From positions 558,001 through 622,000 of the forward strand of contig NZ_JAKILB010000001.1 in the NCBI RefSeq assembly GCF_023283895.1: 64,000 nucleotides of DNA. The letters run 5' to 3'. A model generated the notes under the pieces. The model did not search any database, had not been told where the DNA came from, and worked only from the letters and a program-made list of their open reading frames with translations. The stretch comes from Shewanella pneumatophori (lineage in GTDB: Bacteria > Pseudomonadota > Gammaproteobacteria > Enterobacterales > Shewanellaceae). A program made the position numbers and the translations under genes. How positions within the stretch are numbered: the first letter of the stretch is position 1; each line of letters opens with the position of its first letter. Of this stretch, positions 56,873 through 64,000 are shown in pieces.

Positions 56873-57886
56873 CTAGGCTTCTGGCTTGATGATATTAAAA
56901 TGACTATAAGCTCTGTTAGTTGCGATACGTCCTCTTGGTGTTCGCTGGATAAAGCCTTGTTGAATTAAAAATGGTTCTAGCACATCTTCAATGGTTTCAC
57001 GCTCTTCACCAATTGCCGCTGCTAAGTTATCTAAACCAACTGGGCCACCCATAAACTTATCAATAATGGCCAGTAACAACTTTCTGTCCATGTAATCAAA
57101 ACCTTCAGCATCCACATCAAGCATATCTAACGCTTCATCGGCAATCGATTTAGTCACTGCACCGCTATGTTTCACTTCAGCGAAATCTCTTACGCGCCTG
57201 AGTAAACGGTTAGCGATTCGCGGTGTGCCTCGAGAGCGTCTTGCGACTTCTATTGCGCCTTCATCATCAATTTCTAGCCCCATCACTTTAGCTGAGCGCG
57301 ATACAATGCTTGAAAGATCTTTTACGTTATAAAACTCTAGTCTAAGCGGAATACCAAAACGCGCCCTAAGTGGTGAGGTTAATGCCCCTGCACGAGTCGT
57401 GGCGCCAACTAGCGTAAACGGTGGCAAGTCCAACTTTATTGAACGAGCTGCAGGCCCCTCGCCTATCATAATATCGAGTTGATAATCTTCCATTGCTGGA
57501 TACAAAATCTCCTCGACAACAGGGCTTAAACGATGGATCTCATCGATAAACAACACATCATTAGGCTCAAGGTTGGTAAGTAGCGCCGCTAAATCTCCTG
57601 CTTTTTCAAGCACAGGGCCAGATGTAGACTTAATATTCACCCCCATTTCATTAGCCACAATCATAGCTAACGTGGTTTTGCCTAAACCTGGCGGGCCGTA
57701 AATCAACATATGATCGAGTGCTTCACTGCGCTTTTGCGCTGCTTCAATAAAGATTTTTAGTTGAGCTCGGGTATCATCTTGACCTGTGTATTCATCAAGC
57801 AGCTTAGGCCGCATGGCGCGATCTACGGCTTCGACTTCATCTCGGTCTAACACATGTGGCTGTATTAATCGGTCAGCTTCAATCAT
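56873..57886 (-). CDS. ruvB: Holliday junction helicase RuvB
   Basis: 337-aa AAA+ branch-migration motor. Walker [12 protein letters not shown], Walker B DEIHR, the arginine-finger-containing [18 protein letters not shown], and a winged-helix C-terminus (QRTPRGR). Last gene of yebC-ruvC-ruvA-ruvB, 10 bases after ruvA. Confidence 0.98.
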   Translation of the reverse strand: MIEADRLIQPHVLDRDEVEAVDRAMRPKLLDEYTGQDDTRAQLKIFIEAAQKRSEALDHMLIYGPPGLGKTTLAMIVANEMGVNIKSTSGPVLEKAGDLAALLTNLEPNDVLFIDEIHRLSPVVEEILYPAMEDYQLDIMIGEGPAARSIKLDLPPFTLVGATTRAGALTSPLRARFGIPLRLEFYNVKDLSSIVSRSAKVMGLEIDDEGAIEVARRSRGTPRIANRLLRRVRDFAEVKHSGAVTKSIADEALDMLDVDAEGFDYMDRKLLLAIIDKFMGGPVGLDNLAAAIGEERETIEDVLEPFLIQQGFIQRTPRGRIATNRAYSHFNIIKPEA

Positions 57887-57896
57887 CTACAGTTCC

Positions 57897-58514
57897 TTAA
57901 AGCATCGATTTAAGAGCGGATTTAATTAACATCTCAGATGTCATATCTGCAGTATAAACTGACGATACCGCCTTACTCGCTTGAGCAGGTTTATAACCAA
58001 GAGACAGTAACGCTGCAATTGCGTCTTCTTCTGCGGTATTAACTATTTCAGGTGCTTTATAGTTAGACTGCAACACAAATTCTCGCTCTGAGCCAACCGA
58101 TGTTTCCATCAAGCTCTTAAGCTTGTCACGCATCTCAACCAATAAACGTTCTGCGGTTTTCTTACCCACACCAGGAAGCTTAACTAGTGTTGCAATATCA
58201 TCGCGCTCAACACAGGCAACAAACTCGCCGGCTGTCATGCCTGAAAGAATGGTTAAGCCTAGTTTTGGCCCAACGCCGTTTGCTTTAATCAATAATCTAA
58301 ATAAGCTTCTTTCTTGCTTTGAAATGAAGCCATAAAGTAGCTGCGCATCTTCTCTCACCACAAAATGAGTAAAGATCACCGCTTCTTGGCCCAGCTCTGG
58401 TAATTCATAAAAGCTAGTTAATGGCATTTGAATTTCATAACCAACACCGGCAACATCCACCACAACTTCAGGTGCTTGCTTTTCAATTAATACACCGCGT
58501 ATACGACCTATCAT
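57897..58514 (-). CDS. ruvA: Holliday junction protein RuvA
   Basis: 205 aa: an OB-fold N-terminus ([12 protein letters not shown]), helix-hairpin-helix motifs ([31 protein letters not shown]) and a C-terminal RuvB-binding domain after a flexible linker. Its start overlaps the ruvC stop by four bases (ATGA), implying coupling. Confidence 0.98.
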   Translation of the reverse strand: MIGRIRGVLIEKQAPEVVVDVAGVGYEIQMPLTSFYELPELGQEAVIFTHFVVREDAQLLYGFISKQERSLFRLLIKANGVGPKLGLTILSGMTAGEFVACVERDDIATLVKLPGVGKKTAERLLVEMRDKLKSLMETSVGSEREFVLQSNYKAPEIVNTAEEDAIAALLSLGYKPAQASKAVSSVYTADMTSEMLIKSALKSML

Positions 58515-59032
58515 TTATATCGTCCATATGTTCTTACATTTGCTCGGCCGCCCAAGGCAACTAAGCTTTGGCAAGTATGATAATGACACACCGCCACACC
58601 GAGTGCATCAGCCGCATCAGCCTGCGGTGCACTGGGTAATTTAAGCAGTTGTTGGATCATATGCTGTACTTGTGTTTTTTGTGCGCGGCCAGTACCCACG
58701 ACGGCGCTCTTTATCTGCGTGGCACTATACTCTGCAACTGGTAAGTTAGCCGCCGTAGCGGCAACAATTGCAGCGCCACGAGCTTGGCCAAGTTTTAACG
58801 CCGAGTCTGCGTTTTTGGCCATAAAAACCCGTTCAATAGCAAACTCGTCAGGCTGGTATTGTCTAATAATTTCCGAAAGGCCATCAAAGATCTGTTTTAA
58901 TCGCTGTGGTAACTCATCAGAACTGGTGCGAATGCAACCACTGCCTAGATAAATCTGCTGTCGACCAACACAGTTAATAACACCATAACCGGTGATCCGG
59001 GAGCCGGGATCGACTCCCAAAATAATTGCCAT
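58511..59032 (-). CDS. ruvC: Holliday junction resolvase RuvC
   Basis: 173-aa endonuclease that cuts the four-way junction. [13 protein letters not shown] holds the first catalytic Asp, ERVF the catalytic Glu, and [14 protein letters not shown] the C-terminal acidic pair. Seven bases after yebC. Confidence 0.98.
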   Translation of the reverse strand: MAIILGVDPGSRITGYGVINCVGRQQIYLGSGCIRTSSDELPQRLKQIFDGLSEIIRQYQPDEFAIERVFMAKNADSALKLGQARGAAIVAATAANLPVAEYSATQIKSAVVGTGRAQKTQVQHMIQQLLKLPSAPQADAADALGVAVCHYHTCQSLVALGGRANVRTYGRYK

Positions 59033-59039
59033 AGATTAC

Positions 59040-59783
59040 TTATTCCAAACTTTCCATGACTTCGTCAGAAATATCGGCGTTATGGTACACCTCTTGTACA
59101 TCGTCATGATCTTCTAAATTATCAATCAAGCGCAAAAACTTAGGTGCTGTATCAGCATCAAGTTCTGCTTTTGTTGAAGGTACCATAGTCACTTCAGCAT
59201 TTACGGATTCAAGACCTGCAGCATCGAGTGCATCTTTAACCACACCAAAATCTTCCGGTGAAGTTAGCACATCAATTGAGCCATCTTCAAGGGTCACCAC
59301 ATCTTCAGCGCCAGCCTCAAGTGCAGCGTCCATAATGGTGTCTTCATCTACGCCTTCATAAGAAATAATACCTTTTTTATCAAAAAGGTATGCAACTGAA
59401 CCGTCAGTACCTAAATTACCGCCAGATTTACTGAATGCATTACGCACACCTGATACGGTGCGGTTTTTATTATCCGTCATGGTTTCAACCAAAACCGCGG
59501 TGCCACCCGGACCATAGCCTTCATAAATAATGGTCTCTAATACTTGGCCATCTAGCTCACCAGCGCCGCGCTTGATTGCGCGCTCAACGGTGTCACGGGT
59601 CATATTATTTGATAGCGATTTGTCGATAGCAGCGCGTAATCTAGGGTTTGAATCTGGATCTGAGCCGCCCTCTCGCGCCGCTACAGTTAATTCTCTAATA
59701 AATTTGGTGAATAGTTTTCCGCGCTTTGCATCTTGAGCAGCCTTACGGTGCTTAATATTGGCCCATTTACTATGACCTGCCAT
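59040..59783 (-). CDS. yebC: YebC/PmpR-family protein
   Basis: 247-aa TACO1/YebC-family protein starting [22 protein letters not shown]. Family members act on translation at difficult (for example proline-rich) sequences and have been described as regulators. GGAGA site before the ATG. First gene of the yebC-ruvCAB operon. Confidence 0.97.
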   Translation of the reverse strand: MAGHSKWANIKHRKAAQDAKRGKLFTKFIRELTVAAREGGSDPDSNPRLRAAIDKSLSNNMTRDTVERAIKRGAGELDGQVLETIIYEGYGPGGTAVLVETMTDNKNRTVSGVRNAFSKSGGNLGTDGSVAYLFDKKGIISYEGVDEDTIMDAALEAGAEDVVTLEDGSIDVLTSPEDFGVVKDALDAAGLESVNAEVTMVPSTKAELDADTAPKFLRLIDNLEDHDDVQEVYHNADISDEVMESLE

Positions 59784-59799
59784 ATCTATCTCCTTAATT

Positions 59800-59869
59800 T
59801 ATACCCAAACAACCTAAACAGGATTTACAACTTAGTTTGCTTTTGTTGGATGTAAGTCACTTGGGTATA
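59800..59869. repeat. Small inverted-repeat element
   Basis: TATACCCAA at 59800-59808 and TTGGGTATA at 59861-59869 bound a 70-base segment with a ATCC/GGAT-rich interior, placed between aspS and yebC. Resembles short palindromic repeats scattered in Shewanella and Vibrio. Confidence 0.5.
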
Positions 59870-59878
59870 TTTTATCGA

Positions 59879-59908
59879 AAAAAAAGCCGAGTCTTAACTC
59901 GGCTCTTA
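59879..59908 (-). terminator. aspS terminator
   Basis: On the minus strand: GAGCCGAG, loop TTAAGA, CTCGGCTT and a run of Ts. Confidence 0.85.
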
Positions 59909-59919
59909 ATCACGCTTTA

Positions 59920-61713
59920 TTATTCAGCGTCTTTAGCGTCAGCTTTTGGCTCAGCCTCAACAACGCTTACACCTAATTCAGCTAACTGAACCGGATTAGC
60001 AAACCCTGGCGCGTTAGTTAACGGACAAGCTGCAGTGGTTGTTTTCGGGAACGCCATCACGTCACGAATTGAGCTGGCACCAGTCATTAACATGATGATA
60101 CGGTCAAGACCGAATGCGAGACCTGCGTGTGGTGGTGTACCGTAACGCAAGGCTTCTAATAGGAAGCCAAACTTCTCGCTCGCTTCTTCGTCATTAATAC
60201 CTAGAATTCTAAATACTGCTGACTGCATTTTGCTATCGTGAATACGGACCGAACCACCGCCTAATTCACAGCCGTTTAGTACCATGTCGTATGCATCAGA
60301 AATAGCAGCAATTGGGTTAGCTTCTAGTTCTTCTGGCGTCATGTTGCTTGGTGCCGTGAATGGGTGGTGCATTGCATGCAAACCGCCGTCAGATGTACGC
60401 TCAAACATTGGGAAGTCAACAACCCAAAGAGGCTTCCACTCGCCTTGCAGCAAGTCAAAGTCTTCACCCGCTTTAAGACGTAGAGCACCCATTGCTTCTG
60501 CAACGATGTTAGCTTTATCAGCACCGAATAGGATTAGATCGCCAGTTTGTGCGCCTGTGCGCTCTAATAGTGCTTTAACCACATCTTCGCTTAGGAACTT
60601 AAGCACTGGAGACTGAATGCCTTCCATACCTTGGTCAAGATCATTAACCTTCATCCAAGCTAGACCTTTAGCACCGTAAATAGTCACATACTTAGCGTAT
60701 TCGTCTAACTGCTTACGTGAAAGTTTAGCACCGCCAGGAATGCTCAATACAGCTACGCGACCTTCAGGATCGTTTGCAGGGCCATTGAATACCGCGAACT
60801 CGACGTCTTTAACGATGTCAGCTACGTCAATTAGCTCTAGCGGGTTACGTAAATCAGGCTTATCAGAACCGAAACGACGCATCGCTTCTTCGAATGTCAT
60901 TTTAGGGAACTCGCCCAAATCAACATTCAATAGCTCTTTAAACAGACCGCGTACCATTTCTTCAGTCTTATCCATCACTTGAGCAGATGTCATGAATGAA
61001 GTTTCGATATCGATCTGGGTAAATTCAGGCTGACGATCAGCACGTAAGTCTTCATCACGGAAACACTTAACGATTTGATAGTAGCGGTCAAAACCAGACA
61101 TCATCAACAACTGCTTAAACAATTGTGGCGATTGCGGCAATGCGAAGAACTGACCTTTATAAGTACGGCTTGGTACTAGGTAATCACGGGCACCTTCAGG
61201 CGTCGCTTTAGTCAGAATTGGCGTTTCGATGTCTAGGAAACCGTTGCCATCTAAGAAACGTCTAACTGCACTAGTCACTTTAGAGCGGAATACAATGCGG
61301 TCAGCCATTTCAGGACGACGCAAGTCTAAGTAACGGTACTTAAGACGTTGCTCTTCAGTGTTGTGCTGGTTTTTGTCCATGTTGATTGGCAGTGGCGCAG
61401 AGCTATTTAAAATAGTTAGCTCTAGACCTAAGATCTCAATCTCACCAGTACGCATGTCAGCGTTAACTTGGCTATCTGGTCTTGCTCTTACAAGGCCTTT
61501 AATCTGAACACAAAATTCACTGCGTAGTGTGCTTGCAACATCAAACACTTCTGGAAGGTCTGGATCGTAAACAACTTGAACAATACCTTCTCTATCACGT
61601 AAATCGAGAAAAACTACGCCGCCTAAATCTCGGCTGCGGTTAACCCAACCCACTAGGGTCACTTCTTGACCTACGTGAGACTTATTGACGTCTCCACAAT
61701 AATGACTGCGCAT
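59920..61713 (-). CDS. aspS: Aspartyl-tRNA synthetase
   Basis: 597-aa class IIb synthetase: an N-terminal OB-fold anticodon-binding domain (about residues 1-110), catalytic motifs 2 ([18 protein letters not shown]) and 3 ([12 protein letters not shown]), and the bacterial GAD insertion (about 290-400). It ends in a basic/acidic tail [18 protein letters not shown] site. Its own promoter lies upstream. Confidence 0.97.
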   Translation of the reverse strand: MRSHYCGDVNKSHVGQEVTLVGWVNRSRDLGGVVFLDLRDREGIVQVVYDPDLPEVFDVASTLRSEFCVQIKGLVRARPDSQVNADMRTGEIEILGLELTILNSSAPLPINMDKNQHNTEEQRLKYRYLDLRRPEMADRIVFRSKVTSAVRRFLDGNGFLDIETPILTKATPEGARDYLVPSRTYKGQFFALPQSPQLFKQLLMMSGFDRYYQIVKCFRDEDLRADRQPEFTQIDIETSFMTSAQVMDKTEEMVRGLFKELLNVDLGEFPKMTFEEAMRRFGSDKPDLRNPLELIDVADIVKDVEFAVFNGPANDPEGRVAVLSIPGGAKLSRKQLDEYAKYVTIYGAKGLAWMKVNDLDQGMEGIQSPVLKFLSEDVVKALLERTGAQTGDLILFGADKANIVAEAMGALRLKAGEDFDLLQGEWKPLWVVDFPMFERTSDGGLHAMHHPFTAPSNMTPEELEANPIAAISDAYDMVLNGCELGGGSVRIHDSKMQSAVFRILGINDEEASEKFGFLLEALRYGTPPHAGLAFGLDRIIMLMTGASSIRDVMAFPKTTTAACPLTNAPGFANPVQLAELGVSVVEAEPKADAKDAE

Positions 61714-62050
61714 TTAACTCTTCCTTTATTCCGCAAAGCGATGCTTGAGGATCTGGTTCAAAACAAGACAAAACGGGCATTATAGAGAAATATTGCCGTT
61801 TTCCAAATAACTTATCGACTAGTCGGCTAACTATCCACCAATTTAGAATAAAAACTTATCCTAAGCTGTCGATGAGCTATGACTAGTTTACTTAGGTTTT
61901 AACGACTCAGGGCTGACATACTACAAACTTTTCAATTCCGCCATGCGTAATCGCAACTTAAATACACAATTTTAGGGCGCATTTGCTCTCAGCGAGATAA
62001 CAAAGTTCATTCCAAACTCAGCTGAAAAATAATCGGCCCCAAATTTACCG
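61714..62050. other. Intergenic region between the edge cyclase gene and aspS
   Basis: 337 bases with the aspS promoter near its left end. No gene and no clear terminator for the cyclase gene were found. Confidence 0.5.
61779..61806 (-). promoter_or_regulatory. aspS promoter
   Basis: On the minus strand: TTGGAA, 16-base spacer, TATAAT, about 65 bases before the aspS ATG. Confidence 0.6.
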
Positions 62051-64000
62051 CTATTGGCTGCGGTACGCCCTGCCGCCCGAGTGTTTAGCGCGATACATTT
62101 GCTTATCCGCAATTTTTAATAGGCCATCTATGCTATCACCGTCTTTAGGGAATACAGCAATGCCTATGCTGGCTGATGCAGAAAGCTCTGAGCCTTGTAA
62201 AGTAAAGGGCTGTGCTAAACCCGCCAATAAAGCTTCAGCAACTTCATAAACAGATTTGATATCTTTTATATCATTTAAAATAACAACAAATTCATCACCG
62301 CCTAAGCGCCCAATCGTGTCAGAGCGACGGATGCCATCTTTTAATACACCACTAACGTGCACTAAAAAGTCGTCACCAGCATGATGGCCGAACTGATCGT
62401 TTATCAGCTTAAAGCCATCAAGGTCGATAAAAATAACTGCAAACTGCGCCGTGGTGCGAGTATGTAGCAAAATAGCTTGCTCTAACCTATCTTCGATAAG
62501 CGAGCGATTCGGTAGCTGAGTCAAACTATCATGTTTAGCAAAATGGGCCATTTTGGTCTCAGCAGCTATCCGTCTATCTACCTCTTTGCGCAAATGCCTA
62601 ATCGCAAATAAAGCCACAATAACCACAAGCATTAATACCACAAATATCACCAAGCCAAATTGCAGTTGTTTGTGGTATTCATCACGACCAAACTCGATTG
62701 TTTGTGCCACCCATTTTTGATGGATATTTTTTTGAGTTTCAGGGTCAATAGTGGCTAATACTTTATTCATTAACGGTAATAGTGCTTTCTTACTCAGATG
62801 CACACCAATGTGACTGCGCTGCTCAGCAAAATCGACCAACATCGACATTTTTAAACTAGTGTAATCGCCATTTCTTAATCCACTACTTAAATTAACCACT
62901 TTATCGATAAAGACATCGGCTTTACCTTCACTAACCACCTGCAAGCCCGCTTGACTATTGGGGACCAACACTAACTTTAGATCTGGATATTGCTGCATTA
63001 ATTGCCTAACAATATGATAGCCCTCAACTACGGCGACCCGCTGGCCACTGAGCTCATCTAAACCAAATACATTAATATTGCTATATTGCGTAACAAGTCC
63101 CCAAGGTGATGGCCAATAAGGTACAGAGAAACCTATTTGGCCTTGTCGTTCCGCTGTTTGTGCAACGCTGGCAACCATATCAACATTGCCGGAAATAAGC
63201 GCATCTAATAATGTTTGCCATTCATCAAACGCCTGTGTGGTCACTTTTAAATCAAGCTCTTTAGCCACAATATTAACGATATCGCTATTAATTCCGGAGT
63301 ATTCACCGTCAAGTTCAAATTCCATCGGCCGCCAGTCACGTAAATAACCGACCTTTATTGGTCCGATGTTATTTATAATCTGCTGTTGCTGAGCAGTTAA
63401 CTCAACCATACCGCCCTGCTCCCGATAAATGCGGTCATCTGGATTTAGCATCCATTTGCGCTCAATCGCTGCCAGCTCAGCTAAGGAGATCTGCTGAAAT
63501 CCTGCAGCCACTCGCGCCGAAAAACCAACATCTTTATTGCGATTTAACACATACATGTCAGTTTTAAATTCAACCCCGGCGAACTGATGAAACAAATCCC
63601 AACTTTGATTCAGTAGCAAGTGATGCTGAGTCCACGCACCTGCGGCAACAAATGCACTTATCTCCCCTTTTTTTGCCACCTCAATCATTTTACTTACCGA
63701 GGAGTAGAAACGAATTTCAGAATCAGGCAGCGTATCAATTAGATCGGTTAAATAAGGAGAAGTAGGGGCAACTCCCACGACCTTGCCTTTAAGTTCGTCC
63801 AAAGACTTAAGTGGGTGTTGGTAGGAAAATAATCGACTGGTGACTTGGTAAATCGTATGGGCACGATTTAACCCTGTTTGTATCGAAGCGCTTTCAGGGT
63901 AACCAAGGTGTACGTCGGCTATGCCCCGTTTCACATAGTCGACACTTTGCTTCATGTTTCCTGCAACAAAACGGATTGGCAGGCCAGTTTTTTCTGACCA
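62051..64000 (-). CDS. Sensor diguanylate cyclase with two solute-binding-like domains (5' end outside window)
   Basis: The open frame runs off the right edge: upstream of the first ATG (63955) it still reads WSEKTGLPIRFVAGN, typical SBP_bac_3 sequence, so the true start is beyond 64000. Two tandem periplasmic SBP_bac_3-like domains cover about residues 1-190 and 195-430 of the visible part (GPIKVGYLRDWRPMEF; GINSDIVNIVAKELDL), then a membrane helix (LVIFVVLMLVVIVALFAI), then GGDEF (about 470-634). The GGDEF signature GRLGGDEF is intact, with RRSD, an RxxD inhibitory site, five residues before it. Likely makes c-di-GMP in response to a small periplasmic ligand. Confidence 0.9.
   Translation of the reverse strand, partial: WSEKTGLPIRFVAGNMKQSVDYVKRGIADVHLGYPESASIQTGLNRAHTIYQVTSRLFSYQHPLKSLDELKGKVVGVAPTSPYLTDLIDTLPDSEIRFYSSVSKMIEVAKKGEISAFVAAGAWTQHHLLLNQSWDLFHQFAGVEFKTDMYVLNRNKDVGFSARVAAGFQQISLAELAAIERKWMLNPDDRIYREQGGMVELTAQQQQIINNIGPIKVGYLRDWRPMEFELDGEYSGINSDIVNIVAKELDLKVTTQAFDEWQTLLDALISGNVDMVASVAQTAERQGQIGFSVPYWPSPWGLVTQYSNINVFGLDELSGQRVAVVEGYHIVRQLMQQYPDLKLVLVPNSQAGLQVVSEGKADVFIDKVVNLSSGLRNGDYTSLKMSMLVDFAEQRSHIGVHLSKKALLPLMNKVLATIDPETQKNIHQKWVAQTIEFGRDEYHKQLQFGLVIFVVLMLVVIVALFAIRHLRKEVDRRIAAETKMAHFAKHDSLTQLPNRSLIEDRLEQAILLHTRTTAQFAVIFIDLDGFKLINDQFGHHAGDDFLVHVSGVLKDGIRRSDTIGRLGGDEFVVILNDIKDIKSVYEVAEALLAGLAQPFTLQGSELSASASIGIAVFPKDGDSIDGLLKIADKQMYRAKHSGGRAYRSQ

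Noticed and set aside
1..64000. Search by eye for CRISPR arrays, prophage, integrase, transposase, toxin-antitoxin or defence genes
   Set aside because: None found. The tRNA arrays give regular repeats, but their units are complete tRNAs.

Overview
The window looks like a chromosomal segment of a Shewanella species or very close relative (Gammaproteobacteria, Alteromonadales). The evidence is gene content and order, read from the translations without any database search. It includes hexR facing zwf-pgl-edd-eda with pykA behind it, psrA-fadE, a member of the 'VC2046/SO_2500' family, rnfABCDGE-nth, yebC-ruvCAB behind aspS, and multi-copy tRNA-Tyr and tRNA-Asn arrays. The DNA is fairly AT-rich, and TTG and GTG starts are common. 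No prophage, integrase, CRISPR array, rRNA or complete insertion sequence is visible.

Layout. 1-8.5 kb: bepA-yfgD-DUF2069 (envelope quality control), a lipoprotein with an HELAH motif, then hda, a DUF2066 protein, uraA and grxD. 8.6-9.6 kb: a 268-bp MITE-like repeat, then sodB. 10-17.5 kb: the Entner-Doudoroff/pentose phosphate operon zwf-pgl-edd-eda, its probable regulator hexR and pykA; HexR-like boxes sit in both intergenic regions. 17.6-20.5 kb: fadE and its probable repressor psrA, with a palindromic operator before psrA. 20.8-28.6 kb: small hypotheticals, an ACE-like M2 peptidase, smrA, a SnoaL-like secreted protein, a YchJ-type SEC-C protein, a GAF-PAS-GGDEF-EAL protein, a DUF406 protein and the SO_2500-family protein.

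29.2-37.8 kb: five tRNA-Tyr genes, a Cds1-like PLP enzyme, queE and queC, a rhombosortase-like protease, uvrB, a 1-kb non-coding stretch, and eight tRNA-Asn genes. QueE and QueC make the precursor of queuosine, which is placed at position 34 of exactly such GUN-anticodon tRNAs (Tyr, Asn, His, Asp), so modification genes lie between arrays of two of their targets. 37.9-46.6 kb: a degenerate GGDEF-EAL (CsrD/LapD-like) protein, the complete Rnf electron-transport operon with a repeat-extended RnfC, and nth. 46.7-50.3 kb: a 27-residue YnhF-like membrane peptide, gloA, and a TonB-dependent receptor with CRP-like palindromes upstream.

50.6-56.8 kb is the most accessory-looking block. It holds a four-gene chaperone-usher cluster (DUF4402 pilin, PapD-like chaperone, very long divergent usher, second DUF4402 subunit) and a divergent secreted protein that may be a third subunit. 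This is the best candidate for a poorly described system. 56.9-61.7 kb is the housekeeping ruvB-ruvA-ruvC-yebC/aspS region. The window ends inside a sensor diguanylate cyclase with two periplasmic solute-binding-like modules.

Three proteins in the window belong to the c-di-GMP signalling superfamily: an EAL-intact hybrid, a degenerate one and a canonical cyclase. Most convergent gene pairs share a clear bidirectional hairpin terminator.
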